Shown one piece after another: positions 1 through 5,594 of a stretch of 6,506 bases of DNA. This DNA comes from DASYAN01 sp036501345. GTDB taxonomy: Bacteria; Chloroflexota; Ktedonobacteria; Ktedonobacterales; Ktedonobacteraceae. Both the position numbers and the translations under genes were made by a program. The notes under the pieces are model-generated. The model did no database searches. It saw only the letters and a list, made by a program, of their open reading frames with translations, and was not told the DNA's origin. Numbering within the stretch: the stretch's first letter is position 1; every line of letters starts with the position of its first letter. The stretch covers positions 1-6,506 of the forward strand of contig DASYAN010000247.1 in NCBI GenBank assembly GCA_036501345.1, in the 5' to 3' direction.

Positions 1-654
1 GACATGAGAGCATACTTCCTAGACAATGCTCGCCGCTCCTGCGAAGAGCTCATTGTGATTGTCAGTGCGATCATGGATGCTAGCCGTCTCAAGCAAGATA
101 AATTAGAACTCAGGCCCTGCTCTGTAAACCTGCTGGATACCGTACAAACGATTGTGGAAATCTTGCACCCTATGATGAACAAAGGGGAGCGGAGAGTTGA
201 AATTGATGTTGCTGAGCAATTCAATGTCTGGGTAGATAGTCTGCGGCTCCGCCAGATTCTACTCAATTTGCTGAATAATGCCTTGAAATATACATCGGTA
301 TCGACAAAGATTGTCATTGGCGCAGAAGAATTGCACTACGAAGAAATGCGCCAGCGCTTTGAGGCCATTCAACAAGCGATAATCCTTCCCGATGAGCGCC
401 CATACATAGTCATCAAAGTTCGTGATTGGGGACCGGGTATCGCACCAGAGTACCAGTCGCGTCTCTTTACTAAGTTTATGCGTCTGAGCGAGACCTTGAA
501 TAGTATGCAGCGGGGAGCTGGCCTGGGCCTGTATCTATGTCGTCAATGGACCGAGGCGATGGATGGCTATATCTGGGCCGAGAGTACAGGTATTTCGGGC
601 GAAGGCTGTACCTTCTACATCGCGTTACCGTCCATACAAAAAATAGTGCCATAA
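1..654 (+). CDS. Sensor histidine kinase, C-terminal part (5' truncated by window)
   Basis: The reading frame is open from base 1, so the ATG at 4 is internal and the true start lies upstream. What remains is the second helix of the HisKA dimerisation domain (about residues 8-55, counted from the Met at base 4) and a full HATPase_c ATP-binding domain. Visible motifs are the N box (LRQILLNLLNNALKYT, 82-97), the G1 box DWGPGI (141-146), an F-box-like FTKF (155-158), the G2 box GAGLGL (171-176) and the closing GEGCTFYIALP strand (199-209). The phospho-accepting His and any sensor (PAS, GAF or membrane) domains are outside the window. The family autophosphorylates on His using ATP and passes the phosphate to a response regulator; no regulator follows here. 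An insertion between the N and G1 boxes (about 108-132, Glu/Gln-rich) is longer than usual. Stop TAA at 652-654; no clear terminator follows. Confidence 0.93.
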   Translation, partial: DMRAYFLDNARRSCEELIVIVSAIMDASRLKQDKLELRPCSVNLLDTVQTIVEILHPMMNKGERRVEIDVAEQFNVWVDSLRLRQILLNLLNNALKYTSVSTKIVIGAEELHYEEMRQRFEAIQQAIILPDERPYIVIKVRDWGPGIAPEYQSRLFTKFMRLSETLNSMQRGAGLGLYLCRQWTEAMDGYIWAESTGISGEGCTFYIALPSIQKIVP

Positions 655-766
655 CATATACAGGATATAGGGCTGCCATTGACTAGAGACCTTTAACTTT
701 TCTTCTCAAGAGATTAATGCATATTTATCTCTTATTTCATATTTAGATACACTTTGAGGGATTTCC

Positions 767-1276
767 ATGGATATACAAACGCAACGCACAATGATCACAT
801 TCAAGCAGGGTGGCGTCAAGTTTACCTATCGGGTCGGAGGCATCGCTATTCACAATGGACATGTTCTATTTCAGAAAGCTACCGCTGATCCATACCAGAC
901 CTTCTGGTTCCTACCAGGTGGACGGGCTGAGTTAGGTGAAAGCGCCTCCGAAGGCCTGCAGCGCGAGATGATGGAAGAACTCAATTTATCTGTCACGATC
1001 GAGCGTCCAGTATTTCTCCTTGAGAATTTTTTTGAGAGCGATACAATGCCTCATCATGAATTAGGCTTCTACTTTTTGATGCAACTACCTCTAGACTCCT
1101 ATCTCTATTGGCAGCATGGACCCTTTGTGCGTGAAGATGAACCCGGTCTGCCTCTAATCTTTGACTGGCTTCCTCTCGATCAGCTTGCACAACTTCCTAT
1201 AAAACCCAATTTTTTCCGCACAGCGCTACAAACCCTTCCTACACAACTCACTCACGTTGTTCATACTGACAACTAA
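767..1276 (+). CDS. Nudix hydrolase, 169 aa
   Basis: The protein carries a near-perfect Nudix box (G-x5-E-x7-RE-x2-EE-x-G-hydrophobic): G52, E58, R66-E67 and E70-E71 are all present, with N73 in place of the usual Gly. The REMMEE core that binds Mg2+ is intact, so hydrolase activity is likely. The N-terminal strand RVGGIAIHNGHVLFQKA (22-38) and FWFLPGG (46-52) before the box are standard for the fold. Family members cleave nucleoside diphosphates linked to another moiety (NTPs, sugar nucleotides, ADP-ribose and others); the substrate cannot be assigned from the sequence. The start at 767 is preceded by GAGGG (756-760) at 6-nt spacing; the later ATG at 791 has no Shine-Dalgarno and would trim the first strand. 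It lies 112 bp from the kinase gene, so it may be a separate unit, though no convincing promoter was found in that gap. It is probably a background gene unrelated to the downstream system. Confidence 0.92.
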   Translation: MDIQTQRTMITFKQGGVKFTYRVGGIAIHNGHVLFQKATADPYQTFWFLPGGRAELGESASEGLQREMMEELNLSVTIERPVFLLENFFESDTMPHHELGFYFLMQLPLDSYLYWQHGPFVREDEPGLPLIFDWLPLDQLAQLPIKPNFFRTALQTLPTQLTHVVHTDN

Positions 1277-1291
1277 AATCAGTCCGCATTC

Positions 1292-1331
1292 GCCCCAGTT
1301 GCACCATAACCGGGGCTCTCTCTGTTGTTGA
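1292..1331 (+). terminator. Possible weak terminator after the Nudix gene
   Basis: An inverted repeat GCCCC-A-GTT / AAC-C-GGGGC (1292-1300 with 1308-1316) gives eight pairs around one A-C mismatch and a 7-nt loop. It starts 15 nt after the Nudix stop. The following tract (1317-1331) is pyrimidine-rich (TCTCTCTGTTGTTG) but is not an uninterrupted T run, so intrinsic termination is plausible rather than certain. Confidence 0.45.
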
Positions 1332-1425
1332 ATCCCCAAGCACAAATGTGTCAAATTTCGATCGCGTAACCTCTCTATCATATGTCAGTCCATACCCAAA
1401 TCAGGCCCAAATTTGACAGATGACT

Positions 1426-1469
1426 AATAAAAGGCTACCAAAAGACTAAGTAAAGGCTATAAAAAGACG
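1426..1469 (+). promoter_or_regulatory. 11-bp direct-repeat array, four units (copy 1)
   Basis: Four abutting 11-bp units (1426-1436, 1437-1447, 1448-1458, 1459-1469) share the pattern NNNAAAAGRCT (third unit TAAAGGCT, fourth AAAAGACG). The period is about one helical turn, so every A-tract faces the same side of the DNA, and the array ends exactly where the -35-like hexamer starts. This layout suits binding sites for a cooperatively binding activator, or a phased A-tract/UP-type element. The binding protein is unknown. Confidence 0.7.
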
Positions 1470-1499
1470 TAGACGAAAACGGATGTCATTAGGTATGCT
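1470..1499 (+). promoter_or_regulatory. Predicted promoter P1 for the VirB6/TrbL-like gene
   Basis: The -35-like TAGACG (1470-1475) and -10 TATGCT (1494-1499, preceded by GG and followed by AGA) are 18 bp apart. Each hexamer matches 4/6 of the housekeeping consensus. The same two elements at the same spacing recur at 4027-4056 and 5100-5129 while the spacer sequence differs, which is what selection on a promoter would leave. Predicted transcription start is near 1506, giving a leader of about 109 nt. In that leader (1507-1614) only short, weak self-complementarity was seen (for example CAAAC 1511-1515 with GTTTG 1546-1550). Confidence 0.68.
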
Positions 1500-1614
1500 A
1501 GATTGTGTGGCAAACTTCAGCAATGAGATCAAGTAAGTGTACACAGTTTGATTTTATCATCACAAGGTCAAAGGCAGAGCCTATTCACCTCATTCTCCAG
1601 AAGGGGATACACCA

Positions 1615-3960
1615 ATGAAAGATACTGTTAGAGTCTACCTCGGAAAGATCGTAAAGCAACCAGTCAAACTTTTGAATTGTCTACCAGCAGAGAGGACAAC
1701 AGAACGAAAAGAGCCCGCACAAGGCTCTTTGCAGAGTGATGCGAGGAGACTGGAGCAGCAAGCATCTCACCAGAGTGGAAGGCTAGCAGACAAGAGAAAA
1801 AAGCGTCGAAAATCTTTCCCCGCCTTGGCATTAGTGCTGCTCTTTGCAAGCCTTTGTGGTATTTCTCTCCTCGGACAAAAAAGCGCTTCGGCAGTAGCAT
1901 CTCATTCCTCATCAGTGACTCTTCACCACTCTGCCTCTGCCTCTACATCTTTGAACCATCTGGATACGAGTCCGAGCACATCAGTCGACTGTACTCTTCC
2001 TGCTAACATTAGCAACAATAGCTGCTATGGTGGGGGTGATCCTGGTACTCCGGCCCCAGCAGGGCCGGACCAAGGCGATTATGTACTCGGGAGTGATTGT
2101 AAAAACACGTATCAAAATGATGACAAGACGGATACTATGTGTTGGAATGATAGTGATTTTATCTTTTACAATAGGGATATTTCGTGTATAGAAAATGATA
2201 ATCTTACTCAAGAACTCCAAACTTTTAGTCAATACGTCTCAGCTAATCAGGTCGGTTTATCGTCGAGCACTCCTACTACTACTTCTAATGCATTGGCCTT
2301 TAATTCACAGCTTCGTAATCAAAACACATGTTTGGATGGGGATAAGAGCACTTGTTACAGTAACAATGCTTCACATAACGATGATAGTGGTACAATTCAT
2401 GATCAAATAGGAGGAGACGATCTAACTTGTTATAATAATACGTGCATCAGTGGCGGCCAAGGAAGCACAAGTAGTAATTCCATGTGCGGGACAGGACAGC
2501 CTTTTGATAAATTTGGTTGTACAGTGATCAACTCCTCAAACAATGGCACTGGCACTGTTACCTTCTACTTCAATCCCACGGCTTACAATCCTAGCGGGGC
2601 TTTGGAGATACCGACTAGCAACGTCAAGCTGAACAATCCGTTTGAGATTAATGCTACTCAGGATAAACCTGTATGTGATACGAGTAATCATTGGGACTGC
2701 CCAGCCAGTGAGGCAGTCGCCTTGCTTATATTTAGTGGCAGCACTCCTTTTACCGGTAGCCCAGAGATGCTACCTACTTTTACTGCTCCTAATCCATCAA
2801 ATGCCATTTTTTATTCTACTGCACCGTGGGGTACTGCTTTCCCACCTAGCTACTCGGTACTCTGCTCCTCGGGCTCGGATTGGTTTTTTCCTTGTTCAAA
2901 TATTGGATATTCAGCCACAAGTGAAGGGACCATAGATGAGGGAATGCTCAGAACGGATTGGTTGTCAGGAGATGGGGGAGTTGGTCATGGTTCTGGACAT
3001 CTTGCTGTGACCTATTTGGATGATACGATTTCACAACCAAATATCCAGGCACTCTTTAATCTGATGCTGGGGTTGGGATATGTGTTACTCACTCCTGTTT
3101 TACTCTTAATCGGGTACCAGATGCTGTGGGCCTCGTGGACCCTTGGGCGTGCAGCCATCATGGAAGCGTTTGGGCGCCTCCTCCTCAGTATCATAGCTTT
3201 GGCAGTTAGTTGGCAACTAGCTAGTATGCTCATTACCTTGTCCAATTCCGTCAATACCGCCGTCATCTTCTTGCATGTGCATCTGCCCTATCCCACAACC
3301 CAGATTGACGGTCAAAATCTGACCTACACCCTTGATGGAGAAAGTGATCCCTTATCGTATCGGGGAATCGTGATCCCGATCAGCCAATGGGGATGTGCAA
3401 TGAATGATTTTATGAAGATCCTTGGAACAAAGCTTTTAACAGATATGTCAGGCGCTATTCCCTTTATTGGAGGTCTGATAAAACTTGGTCTGGGAATATG
3501 GGATGCAGTGGATGTTTTTAAGCACATCGGAGAATTTGTCGAGCTGATCTTTTCCATCATGCTGGCAACACAGATCTTTGTGAGACTGATCTTGATCAAT
3601 TACTATATTCTGACAGGTCCGGTAGCGTTAGCCTGTTGGGCCTTGCCAGGAGGGACAGGGCCAAAGGTGGTCGCTCAATGGTTCAAAGGATTTTGCTCTT
3701 TGCTGTTTGTACAGGGGGTCCAGCTCTTTATTCTCACGACGCTGCCATTAGTCGTGCCAAGCTTCCCCAGTCTTCCTGCCGATAAGTTTGGGATCGTGAA
3801 CATCTTCTTCGCTCAGCTGCCTCGTATCATCGTGTTAATGGCTGTGGTGAGGGCACCCAAAATGATGGGGACAGGAGCTACCAAAGCCATTGCCCAAGCA
3901 GGAACGGTGGCTGGAGGAGCTGTCGCTGCCGTTGGAGCCGCAGCTTATAACATTGCGTAA
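1615..3960 (+). CDS. Large polytopic membrane protein with VirB6/TrbL-like C-terminal domain and extracellular Cys-containing domain, 781 aa
   Basis: AGAAGGGG (1599-1606) lies 8 nt before this ATG. The order of parts is: a cytoplasmic Arg/Lys-rich N-terminus (1-67, ending DKRKKRRK); a signal-peptide or anchor helix (69-88) followed by SASA; a Ser/Thr/Asn/Asp-rich exterior region of about 380 residues (about 95-475) with 15 cysteines (126-427) and many NxS/T sequons; then a polytopic membrane domain with helices near 479-501, 520-542, 615-630, 641-676, 690-713 and 727-747; and an Ala/Gly-rich tail (753-779). The segment RLILINYYILTGPVALACWALPGG (657-680), followed by a charged loop and WFKGFCSLLFVQGVQLFIL (689-707), resembles the core of TrbL/VirB6 inner-membrane components of type IV secretion. 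The family forms part of the membrane channel. The match is from pattern memory, not a profile search. It heads a group of three genes sharing one promoter type. Alternatives are an unrelated polytopic export protein or a surface adhesin anchored by a TrbL-like domain. Confidence 0.72.
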   Translation: MKDTVRVYLGKIVKQPVKLLNCLPAERTTERKEPAQGSLQSDARRLEQQASHQSGRLADKRKKRRKSFPALALVLLFASLCGISLLGQKSASAVASHSSSVTLHHSASASTSLNHLDTSPSTSVDCTLPANISNNSCYGGGDPGTPAPAGPDQGDYVLGSDCKNTYQNDDKTDTMCWNDSDFIFYNRDISCIENDNLTQELQTFSQYVSANQVGLSSSTPTTTSNALAFNSQLRNQNTCLDGDKSTCYSNNASHNDDSGTIHDQIGGDDLTCYNNTCISGGQGSTSSNSMCGTGQPFDKFGCTVINSSNNGTGTVTFYFNPTAYNPSGALEIPTSNVKLNNPFEINATQDKPVCDTSNHWDCPASEAVALLIFSGSTPFTGSPEMLPTFTAPNPSNAIFYSTAPWGTAFPPSYSVLCSSGSDWFFPCSNIGYSATSEGTIDEGMLRTDWLSGDGGVGHGSGHLAVTYLDDTISQPNIQALFNLMLGLGYVLLTPVLLLIGYQMLWASWTLGRAAIMEAFGRLLLSIIALAVSWQLASMLITLSNSVNTAVIFLHVHLPYPTTQIDGQNLTYTLDGESDPLSYRGIVIPISQWGCAMNDFMKILGTKLLTDMSGAIPFIGGLIKLGLGIWDAVDVFKHIGEFVELIFSIMLATQIFVRLILINYYILTGPVALACWALPGGTGPKVVAQWFKGFCSLLFVQGVQLFILTTLPLVVPSFPSLPADKFGIVNIFFAQLPRIIVLMAVVRAPKMMGTGATKAIAQAGTVAGGAVAAVGAAAYNIA

Positions 3961-3993
3961 GACCACAAACAAGCATGCGTTTGACAGGTGACC

Positions 3994-4026
3994 AATAAAA
4001 GGCTACCAAAAGGCTATAAAAAGTCG
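3994..4026 (+). promoter_or_regulatory. 11-bp direct-repeat array, three units (copy 2)
   Basis: Units are 3994-4004, 4005-4015 and 4016-4026. The middle unit starts like unit 2 of the other copies (ACCAAAA) and ends like their unit 3 (GGCT), as expected for a clean deletion of one unit by slippage or unequal recombination between adjacent repeats. The array still abuts the -35-like element, so the helical phase to the promoter is kept. Confidence 0.68.
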
Positions 4027-4056
4027 TAGACCAAAACCACTGTTACCAGGTATGCT
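4027..4056 (+). promoter_or_regulatory. Predicted promoter P2 for the secreted-protein gene
   Basis: TAGACC (4027-4032), an 18-bp spacer, and TATGCT (4051-4056) preceded by GG. Predicted start of transcription is near 4063, giving an unusually long leader of about 280 nt to the preferred start codon at 4343. That leader contains the long-range inverted repeat at 4103-4187. Confidence 0.66.
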
Positions 4057-4102
4057 AGATAGTGTGGAAAATTTCACACATAGGCCGAAAGCATACACTC
4101 CG

Positions 4103-4187
4103 ACAGCAGTTGCCAGAAAGATTGAACTCATGTGCATGTTCGTTGATCCACTTGCCATGATAGTTCAATGTCTGTACAAACTGCTGT
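4103..4187 (+). promoter_or_regulatory. Long-range inverted repeat in the leader of the secreted-protein gene
   Basis: Outer arms ACAGCAGTT (4103-4111) and AACTGCTGT (4179-4187) are perfectly complementary over 9 bp. Inner arms ATTGAACT (4121-4128) and AGTTCAAT (4162-4169) pair over 8 bp, and CATG (4129-4132) with CATG (4156-4159) can extend them past a 2-nt bulge. The outer and inner stems are separated by a symmetric 9/9-nt internal loop. In RNA this would be an 85-nt two-part hairpin about 155 nt before the start codon. No T tract follows, so it is not a typical terminator. The remainder to 4325 shows no ORF or further clear structure. Confidence 0.6.
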
Positions 4188-4325
4188 AGGCAAAGTTATG
4201 CATTCGCCAACCTGACAAAACTACCTGTGACCCGTCAATCTAAACAGATAGTCATCAGTGTTAGACGCAGATGGTTAATAAGGGATGCTCTCTGGTTTGG
4301 ATCAAGTAGATGGCATTCTCTCACA

Positions 4326-4332
4326 GAAAGGA
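4326..4332 (+). promoter_or_regulatory. Ribosome binding site deciding the start at 4343
   Basis: GAAAGGA lies 10 nt before the ATG at 4343. The upstream in-frame ATG at 4310 is preceded by TTTGGATCAAGTAG, which has no usable Shine-Dalgarno, so the shorter protein is preferred. The same ACAGAAAGGA string precedes the 63-aa gene at 5305-5314. Confidence 0.7.
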
Positions 4333-4342
4333 CAAAGACAGC

Positions 4343-4924
4343 ATGTTAACAATAACATCAGCAAAACGGATCATCCTGCTTCTCATCTCTCTTAACGTTG
4401 TCACAATCTTAACCGCGGTAACAATCTTCTCCTCAGGAATGCACATTGCTAATGCAAATAGCACTCCTCCTAATTGCACCTTCAAAAACTCACAACTTGT
4501 CAAAGTTAGTTTGGATGGTAGCTATTCAGGACAATTGGACAACGACGCCGGAAAAGTGCTGTCCAGCTTTAAGCTAAAATTCACAACTCAAGGAGACGGT
4601 GCAGTCATCCCAACAGCATTCTCTGCTACTCCGGTAGCCTCGACCTCGACGCCAGTGAGTACAAGTAAAGGTGGAGGACTCGGAATGTCCCTTGGGGGAG
4701 GATCGATTAGCGACGGCTCGGCTACAGAAGTGAAAAGAATATTCACCATATCCACCACCGACAAGTCCGATAATCCCGATAAGAAAGGTAACCCAGTTAT
4801 AATCCAATTCCAAATTCTCAGTGGGAGTACTCAAAGCGCCAACGGAACTTGGGCGGTAACTAATACAGGAAGCACATACGATACATTCGCAGGACTGTTT
4901 ACACTTAAAAAATCCGGATCCTGA
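4343..4924 (+). CDS. Secreted, beta-rich protein of unknown function, 193 aa
   Basis: The start at 4343 is chosen for its RBS; starting at 4310 would add 11 mostly polar residues. An N-terminal signal peptide is clear: K8-R9, a hydrophobic stretch (10-29), and a probable signal peptidase I site after ANA (36-38). There is no lipobox; the one Cys (45) is inside the mature protein. The mature part reads as alternating beta strands, SLDGSYSGQL (56-65), SSFKLKFTT (74-82), VKRIFTIST (130-138), PVIIQFQIL (151-159) and NGTWAVTNTG...FAGLFTLKKSG (167-192). A Thr/Ser/Pro and Gly-rich low-complexity loop (about 94-126) interrupts it. The paired GSYSGQL and NGTWAV strands recall small lipocalin-like barrels, but that is weak. 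Because it shares its promoter type with the membrane protein and the 63-aa peptide, a role at the cell surface in the same system is inferred. No named family is recognised. Confidence 0.8.
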   Translation: MLTITSAKRIILLLISLNVVTILTAVTIFSSGMHIANANSTPPNCTFKNSQLVKVSLDGSYSGQLDNDAGKVLSSFKLKFTTQGDGAVIPTAFSATPVASTSTPVSTSKGGGLGMSLGGGSISDGSATEVKRIFTISTTDKSDNPDKKGNPVIIQFQILSGSTQSANGTWAVTNTGSTYDTFAGLFTLKKSGS

Positions 4925-5055
4925 TCACTGGCTAAGGGTCTAGCATTGAGGCTGTCAAAAAAGGCTGAATAGCAATCTTGCTTGGGCAGAGACTAGCTTA
5001 AGATTTATTCACTGTTTTCTAGACGGCATGCTAGACCCCAATTTGACAGGTGACA

Positions 5056-5099
5056 AATAAAAGGCTACCAAAAGACTAAGTAAAGGCTATAAAAAGACG
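5056..5099 (+). promoter_or_regulatory. 11-bp direct-repeat array, four units (copy 3)
   Basis: Units are 5056-5066, 5067-5077, 5078-5088 and 5089-5099. They are base-for-base identical to the four units of copy 1 although the copies lie 3.6 kb apart. This implies recent duplication, gene conversion or strong constraint. The array ends directly at the -35-like element. Confidence 0.7.
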
Positions 5100-5129
5100 T
5101 AGACGAAAGCCGCAACTAGCAGTTATGCT
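5100..5129 (+). promoter_or_regulatory. Predicted promoter P3 for the 63-aa peptide gene
   Basis: TAGACG (5100-5105), an 18-bp spacer, and TATGCT (5124-5129), followed by AGACATTGT. Here the base pair before the -10 is GT rather than GG. Predicted transcription start is near 5136, giving a leader of about 187 nt with two structured stretches (5148-5229 and 5247-5276). Confidence 0.66.
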
Positions 5130-5147
5130 AGACATTGTACAGACGAT

Positions 5148-5229
5148 CGCAAGTGGACTTCAAGTTGTCCCTCTTGTACTGAAAACATCTGATACGGCGA
5201 AATCACAACCATTTAGGTACCCACTTGCG
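5148..5229 (+). promoter_or_regulatory. Long-range inverted repeat in the leader of the 63-aa gene
   Basis: CGCAAGTGG (5148-5156) is perfectly complementary to CCACTTGCG (5221-5229). Inside it GTTGT (5164-5168) can pair with ACAAC (5205-5209). The overall span (82 nt) and the nested two-stem layout resemble the 85-nt element at 4103-4187, but the sequences are unrelated. Confidence 0.5.
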
Positions 5230-5246
5230 GTTGGCCTTACTTTTTA

Positions 5247-5276
5247 GATATCGCTAAGCTTTGCTTCCGCGATATT
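5247..5276 (+). promoter_or_regulatory. Stem-loop upstream of the 63-aa gene
   Basis: ATATCGC (5248-5254) pairs with GCGATAT (5269-5275), extendable by a G-T pair (5247/5276). After a small internal loop, AAGC (5256-5259) pairs with GCTT (5263-5266) around a TTT loop. The hairpin ends 35 nt before the ribosome binding site. No T run follows, so a role in mRNA stability or leader folding is more likely than termination. Confidence 0.5.
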
Positions 5277-5310
5277 GTCTCATTAAAACTCAATGTACGC
5301 TTGTACAGAA

Positions 5311-5320
5311 AGGAAAGGGG
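5311..5320 (+). promoter_or_regulatory. Ribosome binding site deciding the start at 5323
   Basis: AGGAAAGGGG sits just before the ATG at 5323, with its AGGA 8 nt from the start codon. The in-frame ATG at 5293 has only AAAACTCA upstream and is unlikely to be used. Confidence 0.75.
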
Positions 5321-5322
5321 AA

Positions 5323-5514
5323 ATGTTTGCACTACCAATGTTGTCTCATTGGACAACAGTGATCGCTAGTACCCCTAATGCTGACTGCTCTGATGCATTT
5401 GTGACAACTCTTATAGGTGGTCTTGGTACAATCATCAATATCTTGATGGCACTAGGAGTTGCCATAGCTGTCATCGGAATTAGTGTTGGAGGCCTGATGC
5501 GTGCCACGGCCTAG
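5323..5514 (+). CDS. Small single-helix membrane peptide, 63 aa, possible pilin or secretion subunit
   Basis: The RBS picks the ATG at 5323; the longer 73-aa version from 5293 lacks one. Residues 1-27 are moderately polar with a single Cys (22). Residues 28-57 form one long Gly/Ala/Ile/Leu/Val helix with spaced glycines (TLIGGLGTIINILMALGVAI), and the protein ends in GGLMRATA with only Arg60 charged. Its size, Gly-spaced helix and closeness to a VirB6/TrbL-like protein fit a VirB2/TrbC-like pilin or one of the short membrane peptides found in Gram-positive-type conjugation clusters. Such pilins usually have two helices and a cleaved leader, neither of which is clear here. A holin-like or bacteriocin-like peptide is an alternative. 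The start, stop and strong RBS make it a real gene; the function is inferred from context. Confidence 0.72.
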   Translation: MFALPMLSHWTTVIASTPNADCSDAFVTTLIGGLGTIINILMALGVAIAVIGISVGGLMRATA

Positions 5515-5594
5515 GGAAGCGAGCAGAGAATAGCTATGTCCAATAAGGCCATCACAAAGCGGACGAAGACAGAGGCTAGCTGTACTTACAGTTG

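Larger units (their letters stand above)
1409..1510 (+). repeat. Regulatory repeat module, copy 1 of 3
   Basis: First copy of a module also present at 3980-4067 and 5041-5138. Positions 1411-1478 match 5041-5108 with only two differences, and 1426-1478 is identical to 5056-5108. The order is TTTGACAG, a short TGAC repeat, four 11-bp A-rich units, a -35-like TAGACG, a variable 18-bp spacer, then TATGCTAGA and a TGTGG tail. It sits in the 338-bp gap before the 781-codon gene. The rest of that gap (1332-1408) holds one TGTCAAATTT arm, described in the findings, and no ORF. Confidence 0.9.
3980..4067 (+). repeat. Regulatory repeat module, copy 2 of 3 (one 11-bp unit shorter)
   Basis: The copy begins with TTTGACAGGTGAC, 20 nt after the stop of the 781-codon gene, and ends with TATGCTAGATAGTGTGG. 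It is shorter than copies 1 and 3 by exactly 11 bp: the distance from TTGACA to TATGCT is 70 bp instead of 81. The tail TGCTAGATxGTGTGG is closer to copy 1 than to copy 3. No terminator separates it from the upstream gene, so read-through is possible. Confidence 0.9.
5041..5138 (+). repeat. Regulatory repeat module, copy 3 of 3
   Basis: Nearly identical to copy 1 up to 5108, then diverging in the promoter spacer and rejoining at TATGCTAGA. The stretch before it (4925-5040) has no ORF; it holds a TGTCAAA arm (4953-4959) inverted relative to the TTTGACA of this copy (5042-5048), and two CTAGAC strings (5019-5024 and 5031-5036). Confidence 0.9.

Noticed and set aside
655..766. Promoter for the Nudix gene starting from TTGACT at 679
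   Set aside because: No -10-like hexamer occurs at 16-19 bp spacing; TAGATA at 744-749 has no matching -35.
1413..1418. TTGACA as the -35 of a promoter (also at 3981 and 5043)
   Set aside because: No acceptable -10 hexamer lies 16-19 bp downstream in any copy (CTACCA/TACCAA there), and the distance to TATGCT is 81 or 70 bp. The TAGAC-N18-TATGCT pair is better supported.
1426..1469. Short regular repeats as a CRISPR array or plasmid iterons
   Set aside because: Units of 11 bp without unique spacers are not CRISPR. No replication initiator gene is present, and each array sits at a fixed place beside a promoter, so iterons of an origin are less likely.
2195..2935. Two + strand ORFs (71 and 97 codons) inside the 781-codon gene
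   Set aside because: They are out-of-frame shadows with Leu-rich, family-free translations and no ribosome binding sites.
4103..4187. Integron attC site, suggested by the two-part imperfect inverted repeat and gene-cassette-like spacing
   Set aside because: The arm ends do not carry the GTTRRRY / RYYYAAC core sequences, no integrase is visible, and the element lies in a leader rather than at a gene end.
5247..5276. Intrinsic terminator upstream of the 63-aa gene
   Set aside because: The stem is good but no T run follows on either strand, and it is downstream of the predicted promoter for that gene.
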